Positions 25,711 through 34,131 are shown, counted from the stretch's first letter. The stretch is 64,000 nucleotides of DNA from JACPLA01 sp964602055 (GCA_964602055.1 CAZRPU010000001.1:1-64000); one strand, 5' to 3'. Notes: generated by a model not told the origin, from the letters alone. Numbers and translations: made by a program.

Positions 25711-26268
25711 GTGAATACACCTACTGACAACGAAATCATGCTGCAGGTGAGGGATGGCGATGTGGGGAAATTGGGAATATTGTTCGAGCGGCATTACGGC
25801 AAGCTGTACAATTTCCTTGTGAAGATGACCAACCGGCGTGACATAAGCGAGGACCTTGGTCAGGAAGTGTTCTTCAGGATTCTGAAATACCGGCACACAT
25901 TCCGCGGAGAAGCCCCTTTTACCTCATGGATGTATCAAATGGCAAAGAATGCTGCCGCCGATTACTTCCGGAAATGGAAAGAAGACCCCGTGGAACATCA
26001 AAAGCTCGAGGATCGCGAAATCCCGAATCCGTCCGCGTCCGAGATGATGGAAGAAATTGAAAGGAACAGTCTGCTTCGACTGGCCCTTGCAAAACTTTCC
26101 GTCGAAAAACGCGAGGTGCTGGTGCTCAGCAGGTTCCAGGACATGAAATATGAGGAGATCGCCGGTGTTCTCCGGTGCCCGGTTGGAACGGTCAAGGCCC
26201 GAGTTCATTTTGCCCTCAAAGAACTGCGGGAGATTTATCTGAATCTTTCTGAGGAAGCAGTCTTATGA
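25711..26268 (+). CDS. ECF-type RNA polymerase sigma factor
   Basis: The 185-residue product has region 2 (LFERHYGKLYNFLVKMT then SEDLGQEVFFRILKY, with FTSWMYQMAKNAAADYFRK at 2.3/2.4) and region 4 (LPSVEK-like LSVEKREVLVLSRFQDMKYEEIAGVLRCPVGTVKARVHFA). There is no region 1 or 3, as in ECF factors. The start is GTG with AAGGAAACG before it. The stop overlaps the anti-sigma gene (ATGA). A TATCTT lies at 25648-25653 but has no good -35 partner. Its regulon probably includes the four-gene run that follows. Confidence 0.9.
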   Translation: MNTPTDNEIMLQVRDGDVGKLGILFERHYGKLYNFLVKMTNRRDISEDLGQEVFFRILKYRHTFRGEAPFTSWMYQMAKNAAADYFRKWKEDPVEHQKLEDREIPNPSASEMMEEIERNSLLRLALAKLSVEKREVLVLSRFQDMKYEEIAGVLRCPVGTVKARVHFALKELREIYLNLSEEAVL

Positions 26269-27083
26269 AAAACCATATCGTAGAAAAGATACCCGACTAT
26301 TTCATGAATCGGCTCGATCGTATGCAAAAGGCGGAGGTGGATGCTCACTTGCAGGATTGTTCCCTCTGCAGGGAAGAATTCGACAGTCTGTCGAGACTCT
26401 GGGCAAAACTGGGCGAAATTCCGGATGAAGCACCCCGGCCGGAATCCAGGATCCGCTTCTATGCAATGCTCGAGGCCTATCAGGAAGGCGCACGCCATTC
26501 TCAGCATGCACCCGGAGGGCTCTGGACGGCGATCAACGATCGCATCGGCATCCTGTGGCCCCGCCAGCCTGTGTGGCAGGTCGGCATTGCTGCGGTTCTG
26601 CTTGTTGCAGGACTGATCGGCGGAATCCGCATTGGCGCTCCGGACAACCAGCAGACTGAGTTGAGCAACCTGAGAGATGAGGTGCAGACAATGGGCCGCC
26701 TTCTTACCATCTCGCTCTTGAGTCAGCAGTCGGCGAGTGAACGCCTGCGGGGAGTGGGCTGGACCAGTCAGATCAATCAGGCCGATCCGCAGGTGCTCTC
26801 AGCACTCATGAAGGCTCTCAAGTACGATGCGAATGTCAACGTCCGTCTTGCTGCGGTGGACGCCCTGAGCAGGTTTCTCGGCGATCCCCTTGTTGAGGAG
26901 GAAATCGTGGGGACTTTGCCCGAACAGCAGTCCCCCCTCGTACAGATCGCTCTCATCGATCTGGTCGTCCAGGAACAAATCAAACAGTCTGCGGATGTCC
27001 TGCGGAAAATGGCTGCCGACCCGAAAGTGAATACGACCGTCAAGAAGCGCATCGAAGAGGGAATGAAAGAACTTTCACTGTAG
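26265..27083 (+). CDS. Zinc-finger anti-sigma factor with C-terminal HEAT-like repeats
   Basis: The 272-residue product has an N-terminal ZAS-like finger (H30, C34, C37 in HLQDCSLCREEF), one membrane segment (about 105-122) and, outside the membrane, helical repeats resembling HEAT (ALKYDANVNVRLAAVDALSRFL, QSPLVQIALIDLVVQEQ, ADPKVNTTVKKRIEEGM). The finger should hold the sigma factor encoded just upstream; the HEAT-like part is a plausible protein-protein sensor for envelope proteins. Translation is coupled to the sigma gene. Confidence 0.85.
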   Translation: MKNHIVEKIPDYFMNRLDRMQKAEVDAHLQDCSLCREEFDSLSRLWAKLGEIPDEAPRPESRIRFYAMLEAYQEGARHSQHAPGGLWTAINDRIGILWPRQPVWQVGIAAVLLVAGLIGGIRIGAPDNQQTELSNLRDEVQTMGRLLTISLLSQQSASERLRGVGWTSQINQADPQVLSALMKALKYDANVNVRLAAVDALSRFLGDPLVEEEIVGTLPEQQSPLVQIALIDLVVQEQIKQSADVLRKMAADPKVNTTVKKRIEEGMKELSL

Positions 27084-27093
27084 GAGAAATGAC

Positions 27094-27936
27094 GTGAAAA
27101 CGCTGCTCTGTCTTATTCTGATCGTCCCTCCCGCACATTGTTTTCAGAAACACGAGGAGGAAGAGATTCGCCGGTCGCTCGTCTTCGCCCAGCCCGGCCC
27201 CGAACAGCGGCTGCTCGTTGACAATATCGACGGTTCGATTACCGTTGAGGGCTATGACGGGACCGAGGTGCAGCTCATTGCCCGAAGGTCGACAAAAGCC
27301 GACTCAGAAAAGCGATTGCAGGAAGCGAAAGAGGACGTGATCCTGGATATTCAGGAAAAACGGGACAGGATCGAAGTCGTTGTCAAGACCCCATGGGGCA
27401 CACGCTGGGGGTATGGAAACCGCGGGGAGGATCGCTACTACGGCTATTCTGTGAGTTTCGATTTTCAGCTCAAAGTACCCAGAAAAACCGGTCTCTTTCT
27501 TCGCACGGTCAACGTTGGGGACATCGAAGTGAAGGATGTTGAAGGAGTTTTCGAAGTAAGAAATGTTAACGGGAACATTACGATGACGGGCGTGGCGGGC
27601 CATGGCCTGGTTGGCACGGTGAACGGTTTTCTCGAGGCGAGCTTCGTGAAAAGTCCGAAGGATGACTGTTCGTTCAAAACGGTCAACGGCAGAATTGACG
27701 TAACCTTTCCCGCCGGGCTTTCGGCGGATTTGTCGTTCAAGACATTCAATGGCAAGGCCTATACCGACTTTGACCTTGTCCCGGTCGATGGGCCAAAAAT
27801 GGTCCGGCGGGAGAAGCGGGGAAAAACGTTCTACAAGCTCAGCGACAGCTATGCCGTGAGGATTGGCCTGGGCGGGCCGCAGCTGGCTTTCGATACATTA
27901 AACGGAAATATCACAATCAAAAGAGGTCTTGAGTAG
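27094..27936 (+). CDS. Exported DUF4097-type beta-strand repeat protein (copy 1)
   Basis: The 280-residue product has a signal peptide (MKTLLCLILIVPPAHCFQ) and a series of short strand repeats with N-G turns (DNIDGSITVEGYDG, VRNVNGNITMTG, KTVNGRIDVTF, FDTLNGNITIK), the DUF4097/adhesin-like right-handed beta-helix pattern. The start is GTG with AGGAG upstream, 10 bases after the anti-sigma stop. The next gene is a clear paralogue with the same layout. Such proteins are often targets or sensors of ECF modules; the function is unknown. Confidence 0.8.
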   Translation: MKTLLCLILIVPPAHCFQKHEEEEIRRSLVFAQPGPEQRLLVDNIDGSITVEGYDGTEVQLIARRSTKADSEKRLQEAKEDVILDIQEKRDRIEVVVKTPWGTRWGYGNRGEDRYYGYSVSFDFQLKVPRKTGLFLRTVNVGDIEVKDVEGVFEVRNVNGNITMTGVAGHGLVGTVNGFLEASFVKSPKDDCSFKTVNGRIDVTFPAGLSADLSFKTFNGKAYTDFDLVPVDGPKMVRREKRGKTFYKLSDSYAVRIGLGGPQLAFDTLNGNITIKRGLE

Positions 27937-27963
27937 ACACTCAGGATGGAAAAGGAGAAGAAG

Positions 27964-28779
27964 ATGAAAATGTTCCAATGGAGTATAGCGCTGCTCATCA
28001 TTGGTGGATCGCTGGCTGCAGGGCAGGATTCCGGCACAGACCGCGTTTCCGTTCCCCTCAGCGATCCGTCAAGGCCTGCTCTGCTGAAGGTGGGTCTCGT
28101 ATCGGGCAGTATTTTAGTGAAGGGATACAACGGGAAGGAAGTCATTGTCGAGCTTCGGCAAAAACCTGACGAAGAAAACAAGGAGCGCTCCAAGGGTGGA
28201 CTGCGGCTCATTCCTAACACAAGCGCGGGTCTCACCGTTGAAGAAGAGAATAATGTCGTGAGCGTGGGAACGGGTTATCGTTCGATGAACTCCGAAAAGA
28301 CCCTGAGCATTCAGGTCCCATCGAATACTTCTTTGAACTTGAGTACGGTGAACGACGGCGATATCGATGTCGAGGGGATCACGGGGGAAATTGAAGTGAA
28401 CAACACGAACGGTTCGGTAACCCTCAAGAATGTTTCCGGCTCTGCCGTTGCCCACGCTTTGAACGGAGATTTGACGGCGACCTTTGTTTCAGTGACTCCC
28501 AACAAATCGATGTCGTTCAGCTCACTCAACGGTAAAATCGATGTAACATTTCCCTCCACCATGAAAGCGTCCCTGAATCTGAAATCTGAACAGGGGGAGA
28601 TCTACACGGATTTTGACGTTGTCATGGAGAAATCGACCCCCAAGATTGAAGAAGAGGGGAGAGGCAAGAAAAGGCGGGTCGTTCTCGAAAAAGGAATGCG
28701 GGGAACGATTAACGGCGGCGGGGCGGAAATCCTCTTCAAGAATTTCAATGGAGACATCGTTATTCGCAAGGGAAAATAG
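27964..28779 (+). CDS. Exported DUF4097-type beta-strand repeat protein (copy 2)
   Basis: The 271-residue product has a signal peptide (MKMFQWSIALLIIGGSLAAG) and the same repeat order as the gene before it (VSGSILVKGYNGKEV, VNNTNGSVTLKNVSG, SSLNGKIDVTFPS, IYTDFDV). Alignment by eye gives matching blocks over most of the length, so this is an old tandem duplication. AAGGAGAAG supports the ATG at 27964 rather than the one at 27946. A terminator follows. Confidence 0.8.
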   Translation: MKMFQWSIALLIIGGSLAAGQDSGTDRVSVPLSDPSRPALLKVGLVSGSILVKGYNGKEVIVELRQKPDEENKERSKGGLRLIPNTSAGLTVEEENNVVSVGTGYRSMNSEKTLSIQVPSNTSLNLSTVNDGDIDVEGITGEIEVNNTNGSVTLKNVSGSAVAHALNGDLTATFVSVTPNKSMSFSSLNGKIDVTFPSTMKASLNLKSEQGEIYTDFDVVMEKSTPKIEEEGRGKKRRVVLEKGMRGTINGGGAEILFKNFNGDIVIRKGK

Positions 28780-28804
28780 GAATAACTGCCGCTTGAGCTT
28801 CGCG

Positions 28805-28837
28805 AATCCCAGCCCCTACGAGGTTGGGATTTTTTTT
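28805..28837 (+). terminator. Rho-independent terminator of the first sigma operon
   Basis: A 7-bp stem (AATCCCA with TGGGATT) and a 13-base loop are followed by seven T residues. It ends the unit that begins at 25711. Confidence 0.82.
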
Positions 28838-28864
28838 GTACTTCATTCCAATATCCCTCACCAC

Positions 28865-28892
28865 TTGTTTTTGCCGAAAGGATTCTTAAATT
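28865..28892 (+). promoter_or_regulatory. Promoter of the histidine-less receiver-kinase
   Basis: TTGTTT (28865-28870) and TAAATT (28887-28892) are 16 bases apart, 22 bases before the GTG start. Confidence 0.45.
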
Positions 28893-28914
28893 CCCTCATC
28901 CTTAAAGGTGAGCA

Positions 28915-30021
28915 GTGAAGAAAATTCTCATAATCGAAGATGAATCGGCCTTCCGTGAGGCCCTTGCCTTCGCTCTCGAGGGAGAGGGGTTCGTCGTTCT
29001 CCAGGCAGAAAATGCCGTCGAAGGCATTGAAATCGCCCGGGCAAAGATTCCCGACCTCATCGTCTCCGACGTCATGATGGATAGTGTGGACGGCTATGAT
29101 GCAGTGGTGAGCATCCGGCAAGACCCGCGAACGACCGGGATTCCCATCATTCTCATGACCGGAAAACCGGATAATGAAGGTCTTGTCCACGCGCTGGAAC
29201 TGGGCGCTGATGATTATCTGACCAAGCCATTTACTGTCCCAGAACTCCTTGAGGCGGTTGCGATCCGCTTCAGGAAACTGGATGAGTCGAGAAAGCATCA
29301 GGGAAAGGGATCAACGGATCCGAGGTCGTTTTTGACCATTGGAGTTCCTGGCGATCTGAGAACACCCGTGGCCGGAATCCTGGGTTTCTCCAAGGCAATT
29401 GCGCGTGAATACGTCGATCTTAAGAAAAGTGAGATCATCGAGCTCGGACGGGCGATTCAAAAAGCAGCGCGCAGTGTCCTGAGGGTTGCGGAAAACTTCT
29501 CTGTCCTTGCACAAATCGAGATTCTGGCTTCGGATCCTTCAAAACTCGAACGCCTGCGGATGTTCTCGACCGGCGACCTCAAGGGGATTGTGGAACCCGT
29601 TGCCGCAGATGTTGCGAACCATTGTGAACGCCCGGAAGACCTTGTCGTTGCCGTTGCCCGCGGCAGCGTCGCATGTTCGCAAGAATATGTCGCGAAGATC
29701 ACACATGAACTGGTCGATAATGCATTCAAATTTTCGGCGAAGGGGCAAAAGGTCCAGGTCTCAGGTACATTCTCTGAAAAAATGTTTACTCTTATCGTGA
29801 CGGACTTCGGGCGGGGGATGACTCCTCAGCAAATAGAGGAGATCAATTCGTTTTCCTCCCTCCATTCCCGGTTTCATGATGACCACTATCTTGGGTGGGG
29901 ACTCGTCGTTGCCAAACGCCTGGCCGAGATTCACGACGGGTCGCTTCAGCTTTCGAGTACCGGTGCTTCGGGACTCATGGTGAAAGTAAACCTTCCCCGT
30001 GCGCGGGATTCCCGGCCCTGA
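28915..30021 (+). CDS. Receiver-kinase lacking the phospho-accepting histidine
   Basis: The 368-residue product has a complete receiver (D52, K104) followed by a histidine-kinase-like half. At the H-box it reads PGDLRTP, with Gly146 where the phosphorylated His should be; the paralogue at 12589 has PHELRTP. The ATPase part keeps the N-box Asn (N269, VDNAFKF) and G1 (DFGRG, 297-301), but G2 is GWG instead of GLG and the end is shortened. It may bind ATP but cannot pass phosphate through the normal His. The start is GTG. The gene stands alone between the two sigma modules. Confidence 0.85.
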   Translation: MKKILIIEDESAFREALAFALEGEGFVVLQAENAVEGIEIARAKIPDLIVSDVMMDSVDGYDAVVSIRQDPRTTGIPIILMTGKPDNEGLVHALELGADDYLTKPFTVPELLEAVAIRFRKLDESRKHQGKGSTDPRSFLTIGVPGDLRTPVAGILGFSKAIAREYVDLKKSEIIELGRAIQKAARSVLRVAENFSVLAQIEILASDPSKLERLRMFSTGDLKGIVEPVAADVANHCERPEDLVVAVARGSVACSQEYVAKITHELVDNAFKFSAKGQKVQVSGTFSEKMFTLIVTDFGRGMTPQQIEEINSFSSLHSRFHDDHYLGWGLVVAKRLAEIHDGSLQLSSTGASGLMVKVNLPRARDSRP

Positions 30022-30036
30022 TGATGCGCCGTTCGG

Positions 30037-30073
30037 GAAAACAAAAGACCCGACCGCCGTGCGATCGGGTCTT
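30037..30073 (-). terminator. Rho-independent terminator of the VWA lipoprotein gene
   Basis: A 9-bp perfect stem (30045-30053 with 30065-30073) is followed on the minus strand by a T-rich tract (30037-30044). It lies in the 75 bases between convergent genes. Confidence 0.78.
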
Positions 30074-30096
30074 CGGTGTGGATGAACGTGATCGGC

Positions 30097-31440
30097 TTAT
30101 TGTTTGTTTTTCTGCGTTCTGTAATTCTCGTATTGAATCGACTTCTTTGCCTGCCTCGTATCCCCCGTGCTGTCTTTCAGAATGGACTGAAATGATCCGA
30201 TCTGCGTTTCCTGATTCCTGATGTATTCTCCTGCGCCGGCTGCGGACGCTGCCGGAGATGAGCGAAGGACTTCTTTCGCCTCGGAAAGAGTCTTCTCGGC
30301 ATCTTCAGCACGTCCCGCATCAAGCATATCCATGGCTTGCTCGACCTTTCTCGTGGAAACAGCGACGTCTGCCTTCGCCTGAGCTTCCATGTCGCGATGC
30401 TCGTTCACTGCTTCCTCCCGGTCGGTATAGGCAATGGATGCCGCGAACGAAGGACGATTGCTTTCATCAAGTTTGTCGTTCTCGTACGTCAACATTCCGG
30501 ACGCGAGGGCGAGCGTTCCGCGGCCCGACGGAACCTGAAGTTCGAGCGTGAGATCACTCGTCTGATCCGACGGAAGATCACCAAGAGAAATGGTGCATCG
30601 ATCGCCGTTCTGTTGCCACTCATAACCGATGACGTCGTGCAGGCGGACGCCATTGCCAAGGCGAAGTTCAATGATGGCATTCTGTGCGACAAGGGTGGAG
30701 AGGGTTTCAAACTCCCGCGACAGGATATGAGCAATGGAACGGGGGTGCTCGATAAAGTAGTAATTCCCGCCGCCGTTCTCTGCAAGACCAACCATGAGAT
30801 TCTCGTTGTAGTCCAGGCCAACGCCCATGGTCGTGAGAGAGACTGCATGCATCCGTTTCTTCCTGGCAATAGCGTTCAGCCGATGGGGATCCGTGATTCC
30901 CTGGTTTGCAAGCCCGTCCGAAAGAAGAACCACCCGATTCGTATACTCTTTGCTCGCATATCGGAAGACCTGTTCGTATCCCTCAACCATTCCACCGCCG
31001 AGGTTTGTCGAGCCGCGCGGATACACGCCTTCCAGCAGCCGGTGCAGTTTCCTCCGATCCCCGACCCTGCCCGCCGGCCTAAGCACTTCCACAACATCGT
31101 CATAGATAACCACGGAAAGAATGTCGTTGCTTGAGAGTTGGTTGATCAGGGAAGTCAGGGCGGACTTTGCGTACTCCATCTTGCGTTCGTCCCCCATGGA
31201 TCCGCTGCGGTCGAGAACGACCGAAAGATTCAAAGGCCTTCGATGGGGTTTTTCCATCCTCGGTGTCCGGACCTGCAGTTGCAGATACACCGTTTCGCCC
31301 CGTTCTGAGATAACGGGACAGTTCAGTTTTCCCGAGAGGACAAACTTTTTGTCCCCTCCCTGCTCATGGGCCTTCAGGCAGCCTCCGGATCCGAGTATCG
31401 CACATCCGAACAGCAGCATGGGAACGATGAGTGTTTTCAT
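30097..31440 (-). CDS. VWA-domain lipoprotein
   Basis: The 447-residue product has a lipoprotein signal (ILGSGGC, Cys at about 21) and a von Willebrand factor A domain with the full MIDAS metal site: DRSGSMG (about 82-88), a Thr in RGSTNLGGG and the later LLSDG. A Trp/Gly-containing strand domain and a C-terminal helical region rich in Ala and Glu follow. Family members of this 'Ca-activated chloride channel-like' group bind other proteins by the metal site. AGGAGG precedes the start. It is divergent from the second sigma gene and shares its promoter region. Confidence 0.85.
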   Translation of the reverse strand: MKTLIVPMLLFGCAILGSGGCLKAHEQGGDKKFVLSGKLNCPVISERGETVYLQLQVRTPRMEKPHRRPLNLSVVLDRSGSMGDERKMEYAKSALTSLINQLSSNDILSVVIYDDVVEVLRPAGRVGDRRKLHRLLEGVYPRGSTNLGGGMVEGYEQVFRYASKEYTNRVVLLSDGLANQGITDPHRLNAIARKKRMHAVSLTTMGVGLDYNENLMVGLAENGGGNYYFIEHPRSIAHILSREFETLSTLVAQNAIIELRLGNGVRLHDVIGYEWQQNGDRCTISLGDLPSDQTSDLTLELQVPSGRGTLALASGMLTYENDKLDESNRPSFAASIAYTDREEAVNEHRDMEAQAKADVAVSTRKVEQAMDMLDAGRAEDAEKTLSEAKEVLRSSPAASAAGAGEYIRNQETQIGSFQSILKDSTGDTRQAKKSIQYENYRTQKNKQ

Positions 31441-31456
31441 GATGAGCCTCCTGTGA

Positions 31457-31485
31457 TTTGGATAATGGGTTGGAACTTTGTAAAT
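31457..31485 (+). promoter_or_regulatory. Promoter of the second sigma/anti-sigma pair
   Basis: TTGGAT (31457-31462) and TAAATT (31480-31485) are 17 bases apart. Predicted transcription starts near 31492, about 70 bases before the ATG. Confidence 0.6.
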
Positions 31486-31503
31486 TCACCTGATTTTCGG
31501 TGA
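31484..31503. promoter_or_regulatory. Inverted repeat at the predicted transcription start
   Basis: A perfect repeat of TTCACC (31484-31489) and GGTGAA (31498-31503) with eight bases between lies over the expected start site of the sigma gene and inside the VWA promoter region. It is a candidate operator for both genes; the binding protein is unknown. Confidence 0.4.
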
Positions 31504-31562
31504 AAAAAGTCCCTGATGCCTTTACCTTCTGCCCATTGATGTCATTAACCCATGAAAGGTAA

Positions 31563-32135
31563 ATGACCCCGTCTCTTCAGTTTCTGAACAGAGAGTCGAA
31601 GATCCTCCATCTTATTCGGTCCGGTGACGATCGGGGTCTGGTGATGATGTTCGAGGATACGCGGACGATGACTCGTTCCTATGTGAAGAGGAACAGCGGA
31701 ACGGAGGAGGAAGCCGATGAACTCCTTCAGGAAGCTGTCGTGATCCTCTGGGAAAAGGTCAGGGATGGATCCTTTGCTTCGCAGTCAAAGCTGACCACCT
31801 ATATCATGGGGATTGTCAAGAACCTGTGGGCGCGGCGACTTGCCCGCAAGCGGAAGGAAACACCGATTTCGGATGAATTCGACCCGCCTGCAGAGGGGGA
31901 ATCCGTTTTGGATCTGCTCATCCGGGAGGAGCAGATGGATGCCATTCGGGAAGCGATGTCCCGCATCAGCGCATTGTGCCGCAGCATTCTTCTTATGTTC
32001 TATTGGGAAGAAAAATCGATGGAGGAAATCGCTTCGTCGCTCGGGCTTGCTAATGCGGACACGGCAAAATCAAAGAAGTATCAATGCAGAAAGAATCTTG
32101 AAGACCATTTGCGGTCGCTGATGGCGGAAGAATAA
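31563..32135 (+). CDS. ECF-type RNA polymerase sigma factor (second)
   Basis: The 190-residue product has region 2 (DELLQEAVVILWEKV, TYIMGIVKNLWARRLARKRKE) and region 4 (ISALCRSILLMFYWEEKSMEEIASSLGLANADTAKSKKYQCRK). The region 4 helix-turn-helix reads ADTAKSKKYQC, which is more divergent than in the first sigma factor. AAAGGT precedes the ATG. The anti-sigma gene begins four bases after the stop. Confidence 0.88.
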   Translation: MTPSLQFLNRESKILHLIRSGDDRGLVMMFEDTRTMTRSYVKRNSGTEEEADELLQEAVVILWEKVRDGSFASQSKLTTYIMGIVKNLWARRLARKRKETPISDEFDPPAEGESVLDLLIREEQMDAIREAMSRISALCRSILLMFYWEEKSMEEIASSLGLANADTAKSKKYQCRKNLEDHLRSLMAEE

Positions 32136-32139
32136 GATC

Positions 32140-33135
32140 ATGGAACATTGGACGGAAGACAGAGAACTGCTGGAGCTGTATGTCTTGGGACAGGTTTCGG
32201 AAGAAGAGAAGCTGAAGCTCAAGCAACACGTCGAGACATGTGCTGTATGCAGGGAAGCGGTGGAGCGGGAAGCGGATTTTGTCAGGAAAGTTCGCGCATA
32301 CGGTCGGGAGCAGCTTCGCATCAGGCTTAAGGAGAAGATCGGGGAGGCATCGGGCCCGGCGAAAATTCCCTGGCCTCATATCGCAAGCGCTGCCGCTGTT
32401 TTGGTTCTTGTTGTGGGATTGGGAATGTACAACCGGTGGTGGGATTTTTCCGAAGTTGCTCAGCCGGAAGAGGGAATCCCCTCGGTCTTGAAAAACGAAG
32501 GAGAAAAGACAGCGGCAACGGAAGAAAAGGACTTACCCGGGCAGGAGACGGGAGCGGCTGATGCCCGCATGGGGGCTGGAGCTCCTGAAAAACCGGCAGC
32601 GGCTCTCCCATCGGCGGTGGCGAAGAGTGAGGATGAGGCGCAGGGAAAAATCTCAAAAAGAGATGACCGGTCGGAAATACCCGCAAAGGAACGGCCCGCC
32701 GACGCTCTTCAAGTATCCGAGATGGAATCTTTTCGGGAACAAGTATACTGGTTGGATGGAGTTGTGACGGAGGTTGCAGAGGAAGCAAGAGATGCAGCGG
32801 GTATCCGGCGCGCAGAGAAGGAACGGAATGAGCAGGCCGACGCGGCTCTCAGAAGTCAAATACAGAGTTCAAAAAGCAAGGGATCCTATATCTTGCGCCA
32901 GCAGCCCTTGGCAGCGTTGCCGCGGGAACAGCAGTTACAGAAGAAAGTCTCCGCCAGAACAAAAGTCGAACTCACGCGCGATGGAGCGGTTCTGACAATC
33001 TTCTCCGATGATATCGATCTCCGCCAAAAGACCCTGCAGGCTGAACCCATCGCCGGAGATTCGTTGGTCTTTTCTGTCGACGGCAAAATGCTGATCTACA
33101 AGCTGCCCGGTGCCGCGTTGAAGCAACAACAATAG
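32140..33135 (+). CDS. Zinc-finger anti-sigma factor (second)
   Basis: The 331-residue product has an N-terminal HVETCAVCREAV finger (H29, C33, C36), a membrane segment (about 85-105, HIASAAAVLVLVVGLGMY), a long low-complexity Ala/Glu/Lys linker (about 115-195) and a C-terminal domain of about 100 residues with charged helices. It should hold the sigma factor encoded just upstream at the inner face of the membrane. The C-terminal part has no clear family. The stop is two bases from the stop of the convergent pilin-like gene. Confidence 0.82.
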   Translation: MEHWTEDRELLELYVLGQVSEEEKLKLKQHVETCAVCREAVEREADFVRKVRAYGREQLRIRLKEKIGEASGPAKIPWPHIASAAAVLVLVVGLGMYNRWWDFSEVAQPEEGIPSVLKNEGEKTAATEEKDLPGQETGAADARMGAGAPEKPAAALPSAVAKSEDEAQGKISKRDDRSEIPAKERPADALQVSEMESFREQVYWLDGVVTEVAEEARDAAGIRRAEKERNEQADAALRSQIQSSKSKGSYILRQQPLAALPREQQLQKKVSARTKVELTRDGAVLTIFSDDIDLRQKTLQAEPIAGDSLVFSVDGKMLIYKLPGAALKQQQ

Positions 33136-33137
33136 CT

Positions 33138-33572
33138 TCAGTTGATGATGGTGAAGTACATTTCTTCCGCTTTGAGAACGCCTCTGACCCTGATCGGCTT
33201 CTTCCCGTCATAACCGATGTGATCCCCGGTTCCTTCGATCACCACCGAATCCCGGGCGGCTACAAGAACAAAGTACACTCCCTGCTCGCTTTCCCACAGT
33301 TTCTCACCTTCGGGGACTGGACGGCTCTTTTTCGTCTTGAGCTTCTTCCTGTGAACGCTCTTGAAATTGAGAAATGTGCCGCCTCCTCCCCCCAAGTGCT
33401 TCGGACGTTGGAAGTGGTTCAGGGCCTCATGGGACAAGGTGGCAATTTCTTCCTTCAGCGTGTCTCGGGCTGCCTCTTCGTTGCTTTTCACAAAGTTCTG
33501 GAATCCGATGTAAATCATACCAAGCGTCAGGAGGGCAACGAGCGTCAGCAATATGGTTGACTGCGAAGGCAA
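33138..33572 (-). CDS. Short pilin-like membrane protein
   Basis: The 144-residue product starts with a short polar stretch and a hydrophobic helix (STILLTLVALLTLGMIYIGF), followed by an acidic helix (NEEAARDTLKEEIATLSHEALNHF) and a strand-rich C-terminal part. The layout matches the pilin-like protein at 45479 (GQTMLSVATLVALTVMVV, then an acidic helix with EALL). There is no GFTLIE-type cleavage motif and no Glu at position 5. The only available start is TTG, with no clear ribosome site, so the N terminus is uncertain. It is oriented away from the signalling and pilus genes at 34132-47006. Function unknown; membership of a pilus-like fibre is inferred. Confidence 0.5.
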   Translation of the reverse strand: MPSQSTILLTLVALLTLGMIYIGFQNFVKSNEEAARDTLKEEIATLSHEALNHFQRPKHLGGGGGTFLNFKSVHRKKLKTKKSRPVPEGEKLWESEQGVYFVLVAARDSVVIEGTGDHIGYDGKKPIRVRGVLKAEEMYFTIIN

Positions 33573-34131
33573 TGATCGAGTGGGTTAATGCAAGATAACA
33601 ACAGAATAATCATGGAGAAAATCATTTTTCCTTTCGCAGAAAATTTTTGGTAGAGCGTGCAGAGCAGACAAAAGGTAATTGCATGAGCGAACAAAGGACG
33701 CCCGAACTCTGCCTCGGTCCTCGATGCCCCACCCTCGGGGCAATTCTCATTCTGAGAAGAAATGATCCCTCGCATTCAAACTCACGTAAACCGAAATCCC
33801 TCAAGAGGTTATGCAGATTTCGTTGCTTGACTTTTTGTCTATTCGTGGTTACTTTCAAGTGATGAGATGCATTCAGGTGGCTTCTTCAGCAGAGAAAAAC
33901 TAGCAGAAAAAAAGGAACCACCTCCCTTTCGAAGAACTATGGTGAAAATGGAGAGGCTTCCCGTTGTGCGCCTGCAAGGGCGCTCAATGTGTGCAAACGC
34001 TCATGAAGGATCACACCTTCGCACAAAAGAAAGCACGGGATGCCCGGCACCATCTGTCGCCAGAGTCAGCGTAAATTCCTCCCAAGCCTCCCAATCGGTG
34101 ACATCAAGGGGCGCAGTATGCCCGTGAAACT
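33573..34131. other. Long divergent intergenic region with a leader RNA
   Basis: No gene is supported in these 559 bases. A promoter (33827-33855) reads rightward and implies a leader of about 270 bases before the gene at 34132. The leader holds several short hairpins, among them GAAGG/CCTTC near 34005-34020 inside a TGTGC/GCACA pair, and GCGCC/GGCGC near 33970. I do not recognise a known riboswitch. Confidence 0.4.
33827..33855 (+). promoter_or_regulatory. Promoter of the proline-rich receiver gene
   Basis: TTGACT (33827-33832) and TACTTT (33850-33855) are separated by 17 bases. The nearest rightward gene begins 276 bases further on. Confidence 0.55.

Noticed and set aside
33573..34131. Small genes in the long intergenic region
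   Set aside because: The open frames have no ribosome sites, unusual composition and no similarity that I recognise.
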